Assembly: GCF_013385635.1 (NCBI RefSeq) | Contig: NZ_JACAPR010000010.1 | Coordinates: forward strand, 62,001 to 126,000 | DNA from: Pseudomonas gingeri | GTDB taxonomy: Bacteria; Pseudomonadota; Gammaproteobacteria; Pseudomonadales; Pseudomonadaceae | Length of the DNA stretch: 64,000 nucleotides | Direction of reading: 5' to 3' | Shown here: positions 21,025-30,649 of the stretch, one piece after another | Position numbering within the stretch: the stretch's first letter is position 1 | Layout: each line of letters begins with the position of its first letter | Notes under the pieces: generated by a model | Seen by the model: only the letters and a program-made list of their open reading frames with translations | What the model was told of the DNA's origin: nothing | The model's database searches: none | Position numbers and translations under genes: made by a program

Positions 21025-22029
21025 TCAGACCTTCAGCACCAGCTTGCCGAAATTCTCGCCACTGAACAGCTTGCCCAGGGTTTCGGGGAAGGTCTGCAGG
21101 CCTTCGACGATATCCTCCTTGCTCTTGAGCTGCCCCTTGGCCATCCAGCCGGCCATTTCCTGCCCGGCGGCGGCGAAGCGCGCGGCGTAGTCCATGACCA
21201 CGAAACCTTCCATGCGCGCGCGATTGACCAGCAGCGCCAGGTAATTGGCCGGGCCCTTGACCGCCTCCTTGTTGTTGTATTGGCTGATGGCGCCGCAGAT
21301 CACCACGCGGGCCTTGAGGCTCAGACGGGTCAGTACGGCGTCGAGGATATCGCCGCCGACATTGTCGAAATACACGTCGACACCCTTCGGACACTCACGT
21401 TTCAGGCCGGCAACGACGTCCTCGCTCTTGTAGTCGATGGTGCCGTCGAAGCCCAGTTCGTCGATCAGGAACCGGCACTTCTCGGCACCCCCGGCAATCC
21501 CGACCACGCGACAGCCCTTGAGCTTGGCGATCTGTCCGGCAATGCTGCCCACGGCCCCGGCTGCACCGGAGATCACCACGGTTTCACCGGCTTTCGGCGC
21601 GCCGACATCAAGCAGGGCGAAGTAGGCGGTCATCCCGGTCATGCCCAGCGCCGACAGGTAGGCCGGCAGCGGCGCGAGCCGCGGATCGACCTTGTAGAAG
21701 CCCCGCGGCTCGCCGAGGAAATAATCCTGCACACCCAGCGCACCGTTGACGTAGTCGCCAACCGCGAATCCTGGGTTGTTCGAAGCAATCACCTTGCCGA
21801 CCCCCAGCGCACGCATCACTTCGCCCAGGCCCACCGGCGGGATATAGGACTTGCCCTCGTTCATCCAGCCACGCATGGCTGGATCCAGGGACAGGTATTC
21901 GTTGCGGACCAGGATCTGGTTGGCTCCCGGCTCGCCCACCGGGACTTCCTGGTAAGTGAAGGTGTCACGGGTCGCAGCCCCGACCGGGCGTTTGGCCAGG
22001 AGGAATTGGCGATTGTTCTGGGTGGTCAT
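21025..22029 (-). CDS. NADP-dependent oxidoreductase (MDR family, CurA-like)
   Basis: A 334-residue zinc-independent medium-chain reductase. The Rossmann segment ETVVISGAAGAVGSIAGQIAK binds NADP(H), and YFDNVGG and AISQYN are typical of the CurA/leukotriene B4 dehydrogenase group that reduces enone double bonds. The ATG at 22029 (MTTQNNRQ) is preferred over an in-frame GTG three codons earlier. It lies convergent to pyrF and divergent from an SDR gene. The physiological substrate is unknown. Confidence 0.88.
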   Translation of the reverse strand: MTTQNNRQFLLAKRPVGAATRDTFTYQEVPVGEPGANQILVRNEYLSLDPAMRGWMNEGKSYIPPVGLGEVMRALGVGKVIASNNPGFAVGDYVNGALGVQDYFLGEPRGFYKVDPRLAPLPAYLSALGMTGMTAYFALLDVGAPKAGETVVISGAAGAVGSIAGQIAKLKGCRVVGIAGGAEKCRFLIDELGFDGTIDYKSEDVVAGLKRECPKGVDVYFDNVGGDILDAVLTRLSLKARVVICGAISQYNNKEAVKGPANYLALLVNRARMEGFVVMDYAARFAAAGQEMAGWMAKGQLKSKEDIVEGLQTFPETLGKLFSGENFGKLVLKV

Positions 22030-22278
22030 GGCAGGCACTCGAAGCGATCAAAGAAGCCTTGTAGATAGACCCTGATCGGCACCACGGCAAGTTTTGCCCG
22101 CCGGGCGAATAGGCAGCGATCCACTGCAATGATGGTGGTCCTGGCGTTGTTATCACCACAACTTATCACTGTGGCGCATAAGGCGATAACCGGCCTTCTG
22201 ATAGTGCTGCCCCGCAGAGCCGGCCACTGGCTAGACTCGCCTCACGCGATCATTCACGCACTCAGCGAGGACATAACC

Positions 22279-23040
22279 ATGAGCATGACGTTTTCCGGCC
22301 AGGTGGCCCTGGTGACCGGCGCTGCTGCCGGGATTGGCCGGGCGACCGCCCAGGCATTTGCCGCCGAAGGCCTGAAGGTGGTGGTCGCCGACCTGGATGT
22401 GGCGGGCGGCGAGGGGACCGTCGAACTGATCCGTGCCGCCGGTGGCGAAGCGATCTTCGTGCGCTGCAACGTTATCCTGGAAGCCGATGTGCGCAAGCTC
22501 ATGGAGCAGGTTGTCGGCGCCTATGGCCGGATCGACTACGCCTTCAACAATGCCGGGATCGAGATCGAGAAGGGCAAGCTGGCCGATGGCACCCTGGACG
22601 AGTTCGACGCGATCATGGGGGTCAATGTCAAAGGGGTCTGGTTGTGCATGAAGTACCAGTTGCCGTTGATGCTCGCCCAGGGCGGCGGGGCGATCGTCAA
22701 CACGGCGTCGGTGGCCGGCCTCGGTGCCGCGCCGAAGATGAGCATCTATGCCGCTTCCAAGCACGCGGTGATCGGCCTGACCAAGTCGGCGGCGATCGAA
22801 TACGCGAAGAAGAAAATCCGCGTCAACGCCGTATGCCCGGCGGTGATCGACACCGACATGTTCCGTCGCGCCTATGAGGCCGATCCGAAAAAGGGCGAGT
22901 TCGCCGCGGCCATGCACCCGGTCGGCCGTATCGGCAAGGTCGAGGAGATTGCCAGCGCGGTGCTCTACCTGTGCAGCGACGGCGCGGCATTCACCACCGG
23001 CCATGCCCTTGCGGTAGATGGTGGAGCCACCGCCATTTGA
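22279..23040 (+). CDS. SDR-family NAD(P) oxidoreductase
   Basis: A 253-residue classical short-chain dehydrogenase. TGAAAGIGRA is the cofactor loop, NNAGIE follows, and the catalytic Ser and YAASKHAV (YxxxK) are intact. The C-terminal GHALAVDGGATAI is typical of glucose/beta-ketoacyl-like members. It is complete, in contrast to the SDR remnant at 46.5 kb. It is divergently placed from the CurA-like reductase. The substrate cannot be inferred. A terminator follows. Confidence 0.9.
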   Translation: MSMTFSGQVALVTGAAAGIGRATAQAFAAEGLKVVVADLDVAGGEGTVELIRAAGGEAIFVRCNVILEADVRKLMEQVVGAYGRIDYAFNNAGIEIEKGKLADGTLDEFDAIMGVNVKGVWLCMKYQLPLMLAQGGGAIVNTASVAGLGAAPKMSIYAASKHAVIGLTKSAAIEYAKKKIRVNAVCPAVIDTDMFRRAYEADPKKGEFAAAMHPVGRIGKVEEIASAVLYLCSDGAAFTTGHALAVDGGATAI

Positions 23041-23083
23041 TCTGTCGTGCTGTTCGCCGCTGCCTGTAGCCCCCAGGTAAAAG

Positions 23084-23107
23084 AACCCGCCCAGTGCGGG
23101 GTTTTTT
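23084..23107 (+). terminator. Rho-independent terminator after SDR gene
   Basis: AACCCGC-CCAGT-GCGGGGTT followed by TTTT, 44 bases after the SDR stop. Confidence 0.85.
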
Positions 23108-23242
23108 ATGTCCGGCAGTGTGGCGAATACCGTCGGGACATTCCTTTGCGTTTGTCAGTCGAGCGCTGCAGGCCACGGTGTACGGGGCTTTCAGGGGGAC
23201 GCAGGGAGGCTTTTTGTGCAAGCGGAGGTGCCGGGCTTTTGT

Positions 23243-23257
23243 GTTTAACTGTTTAAC
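23243..23257 (+). promoter_or_regulatory. tandem GTTTAAC direct repeat before the MocR gene
   Basis: GTTTAAC-T-GTTTAAC sits about 34 bp upstream of the ATG at 23291. MocR-type regulators are known to bind direct repeats in their own promoter regions, so autoregulation is plausible. This is inference from position and repeat form only. Confidence 0.35.
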
Positions 23258-23290
23258 GAGAAATAACCGTGCTTTGGAGCGTCACACACA

Positions 23291-24715
23291 ATGGATCTGG
23301 AAATTGATCGACAGGCACTGGTGCCTGTCGTGCAGCAAATCGTCAGTGCTATCGTCGAATGGACCCGTCTGACCCGGGCCTGTCCGGGGACACGCCTGCC
23401 GTCGGTGCGGCAGTTGGCCAAGGAAAACTCTCTCAGCCAGGCCAATGTCACAGAGGCCTATGAGCGCCTGGTCATGCAGGGCGTACTGGCGTCACGCAAT
23501 GGCTCGGTATTCATTGTCGCCGACAGCGGCGCAGCATCCTGCCCGGGCGCCGAGCAAGAGTGGTACGAGGGGCTGGAAACACAGTGGGGAGCGTTCAGCG
23601 AGCATCCGCTGGGGGAGTTGAAACTGGGCTGTGGCTGGATTCCCCAGGGCTGGCGCGAAAGCGATGATATCGGTTATGCGGTGCGTGAAGTCAGTCGGAC
23701 ACAGATGCAGGGCCTGTTCCACTACAGCACCCCGTTGGGCTTGCCCGCCTTGCGCCAGCAATTGCACAAGCGCCTGACCCTGAAAGGCATTCAATCGACC
23801 GATGGCGAGGTCCTGACCACCCTGGGCATCACCCAGGGCCTCGACCTGCTGGTGCGTACGCTGCTCAAGCCGGGAGATTGCGTGCTGGTCGAGACACCGG
23901 GCTACGGGAATCTCTACAAGCTCCTGGGTCTGCAGGGCATCGAATTGCTGGAGGTCCCCAGGACACGCACGGGGCCTGACATCGAGGTGCTGCGTGCGCA
24001 TCTGCACAAGCACCGGCCGAAATGCCTGTTCATCAACAGCCTCTACCACAACCCGACGGGCAGCAGCCTGACTCTTCCGGTCGCCACGCAGTTGTTGCAG
24101 TTGGCGCAGTCGGAGGACTTCCTGATTGTCGAGGATGGCGCCTTCAGCGATCTGCAGGGTGGCCCCGGGGTGCAACTGGCGGCGCTGGACTCCCAGCAAC
24201 GGGTCATCTACCTCGGCGGTTTCTCGAAGACCCTGAGCAGTGCGTTGAAAGTCGGATTCATCCGCGCCCACGCCGGGTTGATCCAGCGCCTGGCCGAGGT
24301 GAAGATGATCACCAGCCTGGGAGCTTCGCGATTTGCCGAGTGTGTGGTCGCCACGTTGCTGGCCAATGGTGCCTATCGCAAGCTGGTGCAGCGCCTGCGC
24401 CAGCGACTGGGAACGGAAATGGCCACGACCCTGGACCTGCTCGAAGAGACGGGCTGGGAGGTCTTCAGCGAACCGTCCGGCGGTATGTTCGTCTGGGCGC
24501 GCAGCCGGCGTTACAGTCCTACCCAGGTCCAGGCCGGTGCCCACAAACTCGGGGTATTGCTTGCACAGGATACGGCCTTCACCCCGAAGGCAGCTTCCGC
24601 CGGTTGGCTACGGATCAACGTGGCCTATGCGGCGGATCCACGGGCGCAGAAATTCTTCCGTTTGCTGGGCGATACCGAATCGACCTCGACCATTCTGAAA
24701 ACGACGCGGGTGTAG
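23291..24715 (+). CDS. MocR-type PLP-dependent transcriptional regulator
   Basis: A 474-residue fusion of an N-terminal GntR winged helix (TRLPSVRQLAKENSLSQANV) to an aminotransferase-I fold. The PLP lysine is in YLGGFSKTLSSALKVG, with NPTGSS and EDGAFSDL also present. Members sense PLP or amino-compound ligands. No candidate target enzyme is adjacent: a chemoreceptor gene follows on the same strand after 114 bp. A tandem direct repeat lies upstream. It could be an aminotransferase in name only; the HTH makes a regulator the better call. Confidence 0.9.
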   Translation: MDLEIDRQALVPVVQQIVSAIVEWTRLTRACPGTRLPSVRQLAKENSLSQANVTEAYERLVMQGVLASRNGSVFIVADSGAASCPGAEQEWYEGLETQWGAFSEHPLGELKLGCGWIPQGWRESDDIGYAVREVSRTQMQGLFHYSTPLGLPALRQQLHKRLTLKGIQSTDGEVLTTLGITQGLDLLVRTLLKPGDCVLVETPGYGNLYKLLGLQGIELLEVPRTRTGPDIEVLRAHLHKHRPKCLFINSLYHNPTGSSLTLPVATQLLQLAQSEDFLIVEDGAFSDLQGGPGVQLAALDSQQRVIYLGGFSKTLSSALKVGFIRAHAGLIQRLAEVKMITSLGASRFAECVVATLLANGAYRKLVQRLRQRLGTEMATTLDLLEETGWEVFSEPSGGMFVWARSRRYSPTQVQAGAHKLGVLLAQDTAFTPKAASAGWLRINVAYAADPRAQKFFRLLGDTESTSTILKTTRV

Positions 24716-24829
24716 CTTTTGGCCATTATTCCGGCGCCAAAGGCTTGTGCTTCACCGGTCGTGGTTGCGAATCTGCACGAATCTTGAATGGCTTGTGCGC
24801 CTTCAGCATTCGAACGGGGATTAAGCACC

Positions 24830-26797
24830 ATGATTTCTGCCGTGCAAGGACGTTTTGCCAACCTGGGTATGGCGAAGAAGCTGGGCATCGGTTTTGCCCT
24901 GGTATTGCTGCTGACCGGATTGGTGGCGGCAATTGGCGTCTGGTCCTTGCAGACCATCAGTCTGCGTTTCGAAGGGCTGAAACACATGTCCTCGCTCAAC
25001 AGCAGCCTGCTCAAGGTGCGCCTGCTGGAGCAGGACTATGCCCTGCATTCGGACGCCAAGACGGTCGATGCCCTGCACGAGGGCGTCGATGCCCTGGCGG
25101 CACAGGCAGAGGCCCTCAAGGCGCAATCGCCGGCCAACGTACCGGTGATGACGGATGTCGAGCAGGCCCTGGTGGCTTATCGCAAGGCCTTCGACGAGTT
25201 CGTCGAGCTGACCCAGGCCAAGGACCTGGCGCTGGAGATGGCCAGTTGGTCGGTGTCCAGCGTGGCCAACAACCTCGATGTACTGCAGGCCGGTCTGGCC
25301 GATGACGGCAGCTACGGGCTCAAGCAGTCCGAGGGCAAGGAGGGCAGTGAGTTCATCGAGCAGGCCGGTCAGGTCAGTCACGTTTCGCAGTTGATGCTGC
25401 AGGCGATGAACGAGGCGCGGGTGCGTCTTGATCAAAGCCGCAAGGGTGACGAGGAAAACCAGAACCAGGGCAAGATCGAACAGGCGGACCAGGCATTGGC
25501 CGGGGTCGAGCAGCTCAAGACCGCGGTCAAGGATCCCGGTTACCAGACGGTCCTCAATGAGGTTGGCGGCCATATCGCCAGTTTCGGCGAAAAGCTCACC
25601 GAATACACCGGTCTGCTGGAGCAGGAAAAGAAGGTCTACCAGCAACTGCACGAGCGTGCGGCCCAGGTGGTCGAGCGGGTCAACCAGGCCTATGCGGCCG
25701 AAGACCAGTCGATGCAGGCCGAATTGAAGAAGAACTCGATACTGATCATCGGCTCGTCGGCCCTGGCCTTGCTGGTCGGCCTGGTGGCGGCGCTGGTGAT
25801 CACCCGCTTGATCGTCGCGCCGCTGCGTAGCGTGATCCGGGTGGCCCAGCAGATTGCCGCCGGCGACCTGACCGGTACGGTGGAGGTCAAGCGCCGCGAC
25901 GAGATCGGTCAGTTGATGCTGGCCATGCAACAGATGGGCGCCGGCCTGAGCGGTATCGTCAGTGGTCTGCAAGCCGGAATCGAGCAGTTGGCGACCTCGG
26001 CGCATTCCCTGTCGGCGGTGACCGAACAGACCAATCTGGAGGTCAGCACGCAGAAGGAAGAAACCGAACAGGTGGCGACGGCGATGAACCAGATGACCGC
26101 CACGGTCCACGATGTCGCGCGTAATGCCGAAGAGGCCGCGCTGGCGGCACAGACCGCCGACGACAAGGTCGACAGCGGTCAGCAAGTGGTGCGCCAGAGC
26201 ATGCAGCGCATCGAGCAACTGGCGGACTCGGCCAACTCGGCCAGCCTGAGCATCGAAAGCCTGAGTGCGGAAATCCAGAATATCGGCACCGTGCTCGGCG
26301 TGATCAAGAGCGTGGCCGAGCAGACCAACCTGTTGGCGCTCAATGCCGCGATCGAGGCCGCCCGTGCCGGTGAGCAGGGGCGCGGTTTCGCGGTGGTCGC
26401 CGACGAAGTGCGGGCCCTGGCCAAGCGCACCCAGCAGTCCACGGAAGAGATCGAACGGCTGGTCAGCGCCTTGCGCTCAGCCGCGCAGTCGTCGGTGCAG
26501 CAGATCCGCAGCAGCGGTGAACTGGTGAAGCTGGCGGTCAGCGACGCCCTGCAGACCGAAAGCGCTTTGGGCAGCATCGCTGCGGCGGTGTCGCTGATCC
26601 AGCAGATGAACCAGCAGATTGCCGCGGCCGCCGAGGAGCAAAGCTCGGTGGCGGAGGAGATCAATCGCAGCGTGACCAGCATTCGTGCCAGTGCCGATCA
26701 ATCGGCGGTAGCGATGCAGGGCAATGCGGCCTCCAGTATCGAACTGGCGCAGTTGGGCACGGAACTGAAGGGCATGGTCGGGCATTTCCGCATCTGA
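24830..26797 (+). CDS. methyl-accepting chemotaxis protein with HBM-like sensor
   Basis: A 655-residue transmembrane chemoreceptor. TM1 spans about residues 18-40. A long all-helical periplasmic domain of about 250 residues (rich in Ala, Gln, Glu and Lys) is of helical-bimodular (HBM) size, as in McpS-type receptors for organic acids. TM2 ([20 protein letters not shown]) is followed by a HAMP domain. The cytoplasmic hairpin tip [20 protein letters not shown] is intact, with methylation helices either side. No C-terminal CheR tether pentapeptide is seen. The ligand is unassigned. Confidence 0.9.
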   Translation: MISAVQGRFANLGMAKKLGIGFALVLLLTGLVAAIGVWSLQTISLRFEGLKHMSSLNSSLLKVRLLEQDYALHSDAKTVDALHEGVDALAAQAEALKAQSPANVPVMTDVEQALVAYRKAFDEFVELTQAKDLALEMASWSVSSVANNLDVLQAGLADDGSYGLKQSEGKEGSEFIEQAGQVSHVSQLMLQAMNEARVRLDQSRKGDEENQNQGKIEQADQALAGVEQLKTAVKDPGYQTVLNEVGGHIASFGEKLTEYTGLLEQEKKVYQQLHERAAQVVERVNQAYAAEDQSMQAELKKNSILIIGSSALALLVGLVAALVITRLIVAPLRSVIRVAQQIAAGDLTGTVEVKRRDEIGQLMLAMQQMGAGLSGIVSGLQAGIEQLATSAHSLSAVTEQTNLEVSTQKEETEQVATAMNQMTATVHDVARNAEEAALAAQTADDKVDSGQQVVRQSMQRIEQLADSANSASLSIESLSAEIQNIGTVLGVIKSVAEQTNLLALNAAIEAARAGEQGRGFAVVADEVRALAKRTQQSTEEIERLVSALRSAAQSSVQQIRSSGELVKLAVSDALQTESALGSIAAAVSLIQQMNQQIAAAAEEQSSVAEEINRSVTSIRASADQSAVAMQGNAASSIELAQLGTELKGMVGHFRI

Positions 26798-26827
26798 TCC
26801 ATTCAGATCGGGCTGAACGCGTTTCCG

Positions 26828-26913
26828 TGTAGGAGCTGGCTTGCCGGCGATGGCGTCTGCAAGATCGATGCAAGGCTTGCTGGCCTCATCGCCGGCAAGC
26901 CTGGCTCCTACAG
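26828..26913. repeat. inverted REP pair
   Basis: TGTAGGAGCTGGCTTGCCGG and an inverted copy CCGGCAAGCCTGGCTCCTAC are about 40 bp apart, in the convergent gap between the chemoreceptor and the transporter gene. Confidence 0.9.
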
Positions 26914-26933
26914 GTTTTGCCGTGTCTTCGGGG

Positions 26934-28124
26934 CTAGGCCTTGCGCCAATTGAGGATCATCAGCGTCAGCACGCCCGCGACAATCCCCCAGAATGCCGAG
27001 CCCACCGAAAACAGGGTAAAGCCCGATGCGGTGACCATGAAGGTGATCAACGCCGCTTCCCGTTCCCTGGGTTCGTTCATGGCGATGCTCAGGCCGTTGA
27101 TGATCGAGCCGAACAGCGCCAGCGCGGCAATCGACAGCACCAGTTCTTTTGGCAATGCGGCGAACAGCGCCGCCAGCGTGGCGCCGAACGTCCCGGCAAT
27201 GCCGTAGAAGATCCCGCACCACACCGCTGCGGTGTAGCGCTTGCTCTTGTCCTCATGGGCATGGGGCCCGGTGCAGATCGCCGCGCTGATGGCCGCCAGG
27301 TTGATGCCGTGGGAGCCGAACGGCGCCAGCAGCAGCGAAGCGATGCCGGTCACGCTGATCAGCGGCGAGGCCGGCACGTTGTAGCCGTCGGCCCGCAACA
27401 CGGCGATGCCTGGCATGTTCTGCGAAGTCATGGCCACCACGAACAGTGGAATCCCGATGCTGATGGTCGCCGCCAGCGAGAACGACGGGGTGGTCCATAC
27501 CGGCGTCGCCACTTCCAGGTGAAACCCGCTGAAATCCAGCAGGCCCAGCAGCCCCGAAAGGGCGGTGCCGACCAGCAGCGCGGCGAGCACCGCGTAACGC
27601 GGCGACAGGCGCTTGACCACCAGATAGGTGAAGAACATCCCCAGTACCAGGCCGGTACGGTGCTGGGCGGCGACAAAAATCTCGCTGCCGATCTTGAACA
27701 GGATGCCGGCCAGCAGCGCCGCCGCCAGTGACGAAGGCAGGCGTTTGACCAGCTTCTCGAAGCTGCCGGTCAGGCCGCAGATCGTGACCAGTACCGCGCA
27801 GGTGATGTAGGCGCCGATCGCTTCGCCATAGGTGACACCGGACAGGCTGGTGATCAACAGCGCTGCCCCGGGTGTCGACCAGGCCACAGTGACGGGCGTG
27901 CGGTAGCGCAGGGACAGGCCGATGCTGCAGATCGCCATGCCGATGGACAGCGCCCAGATCCACGAGGAAATCTGCCCGTTGCTCAGGCCGGCGGCTTGTC
28001 CGGCCTGGAACATCAACACCAGGGAGCTGGTGTAGCCGGTCATCATCGCAATAAAGCCGGCGACCACCGCGGAAGGCGAGGTGTCGGCCAGCGGGCGCAA
28101 GCGCGCTTGAGTGATGTCGGTCAT
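26934..28124 (-). CDS. BenE-family transporter, likely linked to purine catabolism
   Basis: A 396-residue inner-membrane protein with 11-12 hydrophobic helices (for instance SLAATISIGIPLFVVAMTSQN and GAALLITSLSG), matching the BenE benzoate/proton symporter family, itself related to nucleobase transporters. It stands at the head of the guaD-xdh block, where other Pseudomonas carry a nucleobase permease. No benzoate genes are nearby, so a purine or uric-acid substrate is an inference worth testing. It is divergent from the GntR regulator gene at 28362. Confidence 0.8.
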   Translation of the reverse strand: MTDITQARLRPLADTSPSAVVAGFIAMMTGYTSSLVLMFQAGQAAGLSNGQISSWIWALSIGMAICSIGLSLRYRTPVTVAWSTPGAALLITSLSGVTYGEAIGAYITCAVLVTICGLTGSFEKLVKRLPSSLAAALLAGILFKIGSEIFVAAQHRTGLVLGMFFTYLVVKRLSPRYAVLAALLVGTALSGLLGLLDFSGFHLEVATPVWTTPSFSLAATISIGIPLFVVAMTSQNMPGIAVLRADGYNVPASPLISVTGIASLLLAPFGSHGINLAAISAAICTGPHAHEDKSKRYTAAVWCGIFYGIAGTFGATLAALFAALPKELVLSIAALALFGSIINGLSIAMNEPREREAALITFMVTASGFTLFSVGSAFWGIVAGVLTLMILNWRKA

Positions 28125-28361
28125 GGCGGGTATTCCTTGTTCTGAAAAAGCTGCGTGAAAACGGGAGTTGATGCCCCTTGCAGCCTAAACGTAAAGGTAA
28201 CCGCTTATTGCAATACAGCCGTGGCCGCAAATAGCCGTACAGTTGTAATCAAAGGCCGCAGCAGGCGGTGTACAATGCGCCATGATTTTACGCGATACTT
28301 GTCAGCGACCCACTGTGCTGTATTACAGTCCATTCGCCGCCGTTTTCCGACTCGAGTGCCC

Positions 28362-29126
28362 ATGAACGAACAGTTGCAGCCCCTCAAGAAACAACCGCGA
28401 GCAGGCAAGGCCGGCCGCAGCGGAACCCAGGACGATATTGTCTACGCGCATATCTTCGAGGCGATCCTCGAACAACGTCTGGCGCCCGGTACCAAATTGA
28501 GCGAAGAGGCACTGGGAGAGATTTTCGGGGTCAGCCGGACCATCATTCGCCGTGCCTTGTCGCGCCTGGCCCACGAAGGCGTGGTGCTGCTGCGGCCGAA
28601 CCGTGGCGCGGTGGTGGCCAGCCCGAGCGTCGAGGAAGCCCGCCAGGTGTTCTTTGCCCGGCGCATGGTGGAGAAGGCGATCACCGAACTGGCGGTGCAG
28701 TACGCGACGGCCGAGCAGTTGGCCGAGTTGCGGCAAATGGTCCACGACGAGCGCGAGAGTTTTTCCCGCGGTGATCGCGGGGCAGGGATCCGCCTGTCCG
28801 GCGAGTTCCACCTGAAGCTAGCGGAAGCGGCGAAGAATGCGCCGCTGATCAGTTTCCAGCGCAGTCTGGTTTCCCAGACCTCGCTGATCATTGCCCAGTA
28901 TGAAAGCGGCAACCGCTCGCACTGTTCCTATGACGAGCACACCCAGTTGATCGATGCCATCGAAGCGCGGGACGCGGCCCTGGCCGTGGACCTGATGATG
29001 CACCACATGGACCATATCGACAGCAAGCTCAACCTCGACGAAGAGAGCGCCTCGGACGACCTGCACGCGGTGTTCTCGCACCTGCTGCTGGCGAAGAAGC
29101 CGGGTCGGCCCGCGGCAAAGCCGTAG
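28362..29126 (+). CDS. GntR-family (FadR-like) regulator
   Basis: A 254-residue regulator. The winged helix holds GTKLSEEALGEIFGVSRTIIRRALSRL in sections, then RPNRGAVVASP. An all-helical FCD ligand domain follows with metal-binding type residues (ERESFSRG, EFHLKLAEAA, HTQLIDAIEARD). The C-terminus is basic and Pro-rich. The ATG at 28362 is chosen. It is divergent from the BenE-like transporter and convergent with guaD, so it probably controls purine uptake or breakdown. Confidence 0.88.
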   Translation: MNEQLQPLKKQPRAGKAGRSGTQDDIVYAHIFEAILEQRLAPGTKLSEEALGEIFGVSRTIIRRALSRLAHEGVVLLRPNRGAVVASPSVEEARQVFFARRMVEKAITELAVQYATAEQLAELRQMVHDERESFSRGDRGAGIRLSGEFHLKLAEAAKNAPLISFQRSLVSQTSLIIAQYESGNRSHCSYDEHTQLIDAIEARDAALAVDLMMHHMDHIDSKLNLDEESASDDLHAVFSHLLLAKKPGRPAAKP

Positions 29127-29156
29127 AATCGCCCTGACCTGCGGTTGACGCGGTCC

Positions 29157-29189
29157 TGTGTAGGAGCCGGCTTGCCGGCGATGAGGCCA
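29157..29189. repeat. single REP element
   Basis: TGTGTAGGAGCCGGCTTGCC followed by GGCGATGAGGCC, a half of the usual pair, shortly after the GntR gene. Confidence 0.8.
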
Positions 29190-29198
29190 GAGAGTTGC

Positions 29199-29307
29199 TG
29201 ATCGTTCCCACGCTCTGCGTGGGAATGTCTCTCTGGACGCTCTGCGTCCGCTGTTGTGACACGGAGCGTCACGGACTGCATTCCCACGCGGAGCGTGGGA
29301 ACGATCA
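29199..29307. repeat. long palindromic repeat, GATCGTTCCCACGC family
   Basis: Ends are GATCGTTCCCACGCTCTGCG and its inverted counterpart CGCGGAGCGTGGGAACGATC. Internal smaller palindromes are GACGCTCTGCGTC and GTGACACGGAGCGTCAC. Related copies occur at 43663, 44970 and 45986. Confidence 0.85.
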
Positions 29308-29332
29308 CGATCAATGATCAGGTCGAGTGCAT

Positions 29333-30637
29333 TCAGCGCTGATGCACCAGATTCCCCGCCGCGTAGGTCTGCTTCACCGTCCGGTCATCCCCCAGGGTCA
29401 TCAACACGAACAGCGTCTCGGCGATGGTCTTGGCCTGCTTCAGGCGATAGCTGAGCAACGGCGTGGCGTGGTAGTCGAGCACCAGGAAGTCGGCGTCGCT
29501 GCCGGCCTGCAGGTTGCCGATCCGTTCTTCCAGGCGCAAGGCCCGGGCGCCGCCGAGGGTTGCCAGGTACAGCGATTTGAACGGGCTCAACCGCGCTCCT
29601 TGCAACTGCATGACTTTGTACGCCTCGTTCAGCGTCTGCAGGATCGAGAAGCTGGTGCCACCGCCGACGTCCGTACCGATGCCGACATTCAGCTTGTGCT
29701 TCTCGGCCATCGGCAGGTTGAACAGGCCGCTGCCGAGGAAGAAGTTCGAGGTCGGACAGAATGCCACCGCCGAACCGGTCTGTGCCAGCCGCGCGCACTC
29801 GTCGTCGCACAGGTGCACGCCGTGGGCAAACACCGAGCGCTCGCCCAGCAGGCGATAATGGTCGTAGACATCCAGGTAGCCCTTGCGCTCCGGGAACAGT
29901 TCCTTGACCCATGCCACTTCCTGCAGGTTTTCGCTGATATGGGTCTGCATGTACAGATCCGGGTACTCGCCGAGCAACTGGCCGGCGAGGGTCAATTGTT
30001 CCGGGGTCGAAGTCGGCGCAAAGCGCGGTGTCACCGCATAGTGCAGGCGGCCCTTGCCGTGCCAGCGCTCGATCAGCGCCTTGCTTTCCAGATAGCCCGA
30101 CTCTGCGGTATCGGTCAGGTAGTCCGGGGCATTGCGGTCCATCATCACCTTGCCGGCGATCATCCGCAGGTCGAGCTTTTCGGCTGCTTCGAAAAAGGCA
30201 TTGACCGACTGCGGGTGCACGCTGCCGAACACCAGCGCGGTAGTGGTGCCGTTGCGCAGCAGTTCCTTGATGAAGATATCCGCGACTTGCGCGGCATGGG
30301 TCGGATCGGCGAACTGGCTTTCACAGGGGAAGGTGTAGGTGTTCAGCCAGTCGAGCAACTGTTCGCCATAGGCACCGACCATGCCGGTCTGCGGCAGGTG
30401 GATATGGGTGTCGATAAAACCCGGGGTGATCAGCGCGTCGGTGTAGTGGGTGATATCGATATCGGCCGGCAGCGTGGGCAGCAGCTCGCCGGCATGGCCG
30501 ATGGCGCTGATCTTGCCGTTCTCGACCACCAGCAGGCCATCCTCGAAATACTCGTAGGAGGCCTCGATGCCGACTTCGGCCGGGTCGGCAATGCTGTGCA
30601 GGAGGGCGGCGCGGTAGGCTTTGCGGGTCAGGGGCAT
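29333..30637 (-). CDS. guaD: guanine deaminase
   Basis: A 434-residue amidohydrolase that deaminates guanine to xanthine, the substrate of the adjacent xanthine dehydrogenase. Metal motifs are PGFIDTHIHLPQ, MQTHISEN, FAHGVHL and the metal Asp in GTDVGGGTSFS; CPTSNFFLGSG is the guanine-deaminase signature. The start MPLTRKAYRAAL is used; an upstream in-frame codon adds four residues. xdhC lies 12 bases upstream on the same strand, so guaD is the distal gene of an xdhA-xdhB-xdhC-guaD unit. Confidence 0.96.
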   Translation of the reverse strand: MPLTRKAYRAALLHSIADPAEVGIEASYEYFEDGLLVVENGKISAIGHAGELLPTLPADIDITHYTDALITPGFIDTHIHLPQTGMVGAYGEQLLDWLNTYTFPCESQFADPTHAAQVADIFIKELLRNGTTTALVFGSVHPQSVNAFFEAAEKLDLRMIAGKVMMDRNAPDYLTDTAESGYLESKALIERWHGKGRLHYAVTPRFAPTSTPEQLTLAGQLLGEYPDLYMQTHISENLQEVAWVKELFPERKGYLDVYDHYRLLGERSVFAHGVHLCDDECARLAQTGSAVAFCPTSNFFLGSGLFNLPMAEKHKLNVGIGTDVGGGTSFSILQTLNEAYKVMQLQGARLSPFKSLYLATLGGARALRLEERIGNLQAGSDADFLVLDYHATPLLSYRLKQAKTIAETLFVLMTLGDDRTVKQTYAAGNLVHQR

Positions 30638-30649
30638 GGTCTGTCTCAA

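Noticed and set aside
24830..26797. Assigning the chemoreceptor a named ligand such as malate or another TCA acid
   Set aside because: HBM size is consistent with such receptors, but ligand-contact residues were not established from sequence alone.
28243..28276. TTGTAA and TACAAT upstream of a GntR gene considered as a promoter
   Set aside because: Spacing is 22 bp, too long for a normal sigma-70 promoter.
29157..29307. Repeat clusters considered as a CRISPR array
   Set aside because: Repeats are inverted, few and of varying spacing, with no regular unique spacers and no cas genes in the window. They are REP-type and related palindromes.
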